The notes below the pieces were generated by a model. That model saw nothing but the letters and a program-made list of their open reading frames with translations, was not told where the DNA came from and made no database searches. A DNA stretch of 6,766 nucleotides. Source: an uncultured Bulleidia sp. Lineage in GTDB: Bacteria > Bacillota_I > Bacilli_A > Erysipelotrichales > Erysipelotrichaceae. The stretch lies in NCBI GenBank assembly GCA_934757945.1, contig CAKVLT010000097.1:1-6766 (forward strand), read 5' to 3'. The translations under genes were made by a program, and so were the position numbers. Positions 5,385-6,766 of this stretch are shown here, piece after piece; position 1 is the first letter of the stretch; the number at the start of each line of letters is the position of its first letter.

Positions 5385-5409
5385 GGACCTGGGTATCCAG
5401 GTCCTTTTT
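5383..5409. terminator. Bidirectional terminator between the Nudix-like gene and gatD
   Basis: AAGGACCTGG (5383-5392), loop GTAT and CCAGGTCCTT (5397-5406) form a perfect 10-bp stem, followed by TTT on the plus strand, so that five Ts run from 5405 to 5409. On the minus strand the stem is followed by AATTTTC, a weaker T-tract. It overlaps the stop codons of both convergent genes and fills the 23-base gap between them. Confidence 0.9.
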
Positions 5410-6127
5410 AAACGTGTAATCTTTCTAATATAACATTTCTTGCGGCGTCTTCCAAAGTATCATCTAATGGAACAAGTTCTACCTGACCATATCTTTTAGA
5501 CAATCCTCTTCTTATCACTGCATCTGCCACTTTTGGATTCTTTGGTAGTAACGGACCATGCATGTACGTCGCAATTACCTGATCATTCATAAACCCTTCA
5601 TAAGAAGAACGGTATTCATTGCCGTGTCCACTGAGCACTTTACCAAATGGTGTATCCACATTTTTAGTTTGCCCTCCATGGTTTTCAAAACCTGCCACTT
5701 TAAAGGTTTCACCGTCAATAGTTGTCTCTAAAGCAATATTGCCTATACATCTGTGATTTCTGTCAGATGCGACGGTATAGTAAGGGAACAGATGTAATCC
5801 GTCAAGTATATTGCCGTCCTGGTCTTTATAATACTGACCAAATAGCTGATAGCCACCACAGATTAGTAAAAATGCCGTTTTTGACTGTAATGCTTTGGTA
5901 ATAGACTCTTTTCTTGCAATCAGATCTTCATAGATAAGGCTCTGTTCGTGATCAGCGCCACCACCCATAAAAAAGATATCATACTCATCAATATTTATGA
6001 CATCACCAATAGAACAAGTGTCTACTATATTTCTTTTGGCACAACGCACCTTAAGCACTTCAATATTACCTCTGTCTCCGTATAGATCCATCAGATCGTT
6101 ATACATCCATACTATCTTCAGTTCCAT
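5408..6127 (-). CDS. gatD: GatD, glutaminase subunit of lipid II isoglutaminyl synthase
   Basis: This 239-residue class I glutamine amidotransferase of the CobB/CobQ-like type releases ammonia from glutamine. MurT then uses the ammonia to convert the D-glutamate of the lipid II stem peptide to D-isoglutamine, on the inner face of the membrane. The nucleophile is Cys90 in FLLICGGYQLFG (86-97) and the catalytic histidine is His190 in ATYMHGPLLPKNP (186-198). MYNDLMDLYGDRGN (8-21), MGGGADHEQ (54-62) and VAGFENHGGQT (144-154) are typical GatD blocks. Arg126 in NHRCIGN probably corresponds to the glutamine-binding arginine known in Staphylococcus aureus GatD. Length matches the family (about 243 in S. 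aureus). The ATG at 6127 lies one base after the murT stop, with GAGGAG just upstream, so the subunits are made together. Confidence 0.96.
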   Translation of the reverse strand: MELKIVWMYNDLMDLYGDRGNIEVLKVRCAKRNIVDTCSIGDVINIDEYDIFFMGGGADHEQSLIYEDLIARKESITKALQSKTAFLLICGGYQLFGQYYKDQDGNILDGLHLFPYYTVASDRNHRCIGNIALETTIDGETFKVAGFENHGGQTKNVDTPFGKVLSGHGNEYRSSYEGFMNDQVIATYMHGPLLPKNPKVADAVIRRGLSKRYGQVELVPLDDTLEDAARNVILERLHV

Positions 6128-6128
6128 A

Positions 6129-6766
6129 CTACTTCTCCTCTTTCTTTAAAATAGCTCTGGTAGAATGCAGTGCGGTATATGTGGAAATAATATAACTTTC
6201 CCGATTACAGGCATTTAGTTTTCTGACAGCTTCTTCTACATCTGGATAGACTTCGATTCTGTCTTCCATGCCTTCATATTTCAATCTTAAAGCAATATCA
6301 TAAGCTCTTAATCCAGAACATACTATCTTTTTGACTTCAGGCACATTTAATCTTTCAAAATGTGCATCCCATATCCAGCTGACATCATGTCCATCCTGAT
6401 CATTATCATTCAGAATAATCATGACATTTTTTTCATGGGGTTGAGCAACTATATACTTAAGAACTTCATTGGTTCCTGTAGGGTTTTTAGCAAGATTTAA
6501 GATACATGGCTGATTCAGATGGAACAGTTCATTTCTGCCTTCTTTTAATACAAAAGTTTTAAACACGGTATCTGCACTGTCATAATTGCACCCTAACAGC
6601 TTCATAACCGTAATAACCGCTGCACAGTTATACACTGCATAAATTGTATTGATAAAAGAAGTAAATTGTCTTCCCTGTGCCTGAAATGTACCATGATCAT
6701 AATCAATGGAAGTCACCTCAACATCACTTTGTACATTTCCAAAACCGTCATGCGGGCAGAAAAACT
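6129..6766 (-). CDS. murT: MurT, Mur-ligase subunit of lipid II isoglutaminyl synthase, C-terminal part (cut by window edge)
   Basis: This is the ATP-dependent Mur-ligase-like partner of GatD, which activates the D-glutamate carboxyl of lipid II and amidates it. The frame is open to the right edge, so the 5' end is missing; the GTG at 6716 is internal. About 212 residues are visible. They begin in the second half of the zinc ribbon (FFCPHDGFGN), continue through the Mur central domain (TIYAVYNCAAVITVMKLLG) and end in the MurT-specific C-terminal domain. The landmarks there are KNPTGTNEVL, ILNDNDQDGHDVSWIWD (whose aspartates include the catalytic one described for MurT), CSGLRAYDIALRLKYEG and STYTALHSTRAIL. 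The ribbon usually ends CxxCGF, but here it reads CPHDGF, so one zinc cysteine appears replaced by Asp (codon 6747-6749). One base separates its TAG stop from the gatD start. Confidence 0.95.
   Translation of the reverse strand, partial: FFCPHDGFGNVQSDVEVTSIDYDHGTFQAQGRQFTSFINTIYAVYNCAAVITVMKLLGCNYDSADTVFKTFVLKEGRNELFHLNQPCILNLAKNPTGTNEVLKYIVAQPHEKNVMIILNDNDQDGHDVSWIWDAHFERLNVPEVKKIVCSGLRAYDIALRLKYEGMEDRIEVYPDVEEAVRKLNACNRESYIISTYTALHSTRAILKKEEK

Noticed and set aside
6714..6716. GTG as the start of murT
   Set aside because: The frame stays open upstream to the window edge and encodes the zinc-ribbon remnant, so this codon is internal.
1..6766. CRISPR array, transposon ends, tRNA, phage or defence genes
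   Set aside because: No regularly spaced repeats, transposase, tRNA-like folds or defence domains were seen; coding sequence and its signals account for nearly all of the window.

Overview
The window reads as an ordinary chromosomal segment of a low-GC Gram-positive bacterium (Bacillota). The evidence is a Firmicutes-style suf operon in the order sufC-sufD-sufS, a MurT/GatD pair that amidates lipid II, PrsA-like extracytoplasmic foldases, a Bacillus Hit-like HIT protein, and strong AGGAGG ribosome binding sites. The short SufD and the overall gene set would fit Erysipelotrichia or a related lineage, but that placement is inference. I see no phage, transposon, CRISPR array, tRNA or rRNA.

Layout. 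Bases 1-2156 (minus strand) hold an iron-sulfur cluster assembly operon: sufC (ATPase), sufD (scaffold partner) and sufS (cysteine desulfurase, cut by the left edge). The three genes overlap end to end, so they are probably translationally coupled. Any sufU and sufB would lie to the left of the window. Bases 2157-2378 are a divergent intergenic region. It has a recognisable promoter for each direction, a perfect 7-bp inverted repeat over the sufC -10 element, and a GAAC-N4-GTTC palindrome between the two promoters. Bases 2379-4324 (plus strand) hold two PrsA/SurA-like proteins that overlap by 4 bp. One is anchored by an N-terminal membrane helix and the other is a lipoprotein. The first has lost both parvulin histidines and the second keeps hardly any parvulin sequence, so the pair looks like chaperones rather than prolyl isomerases. 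A clear intrinsic terminator follows.

Bases 4325-4507 are intergenic and carry the foldase terminator, a weak second hairpin with a T-run, and a -10 element. Bases 4508-5384 (plus) hold a two-gene unit: a HIT-family nucleotide hydrolase/transferase and a Nudix-like protein whose Nudix box has lost two metal-ligand glutamates. This unit ends in a perfect 10-bp stem terminator that also closes the convergent murT-gatD operon. Bases 5408-6766 (minus) hold gatD and the 3' part of murT, cut by the right edge. Together they encode the lipid II isoglutaminyl synthase of peptidoglycan synthesis.

The most notable points are the candidate suf operator, the coupled pair of degenerate foldases, the degenerate Nudix box, the compact SufD, and a missing zinc-ribbon cysteine in MurT. 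I found no convincing new multi-gene system; most of the window is housekeeping.
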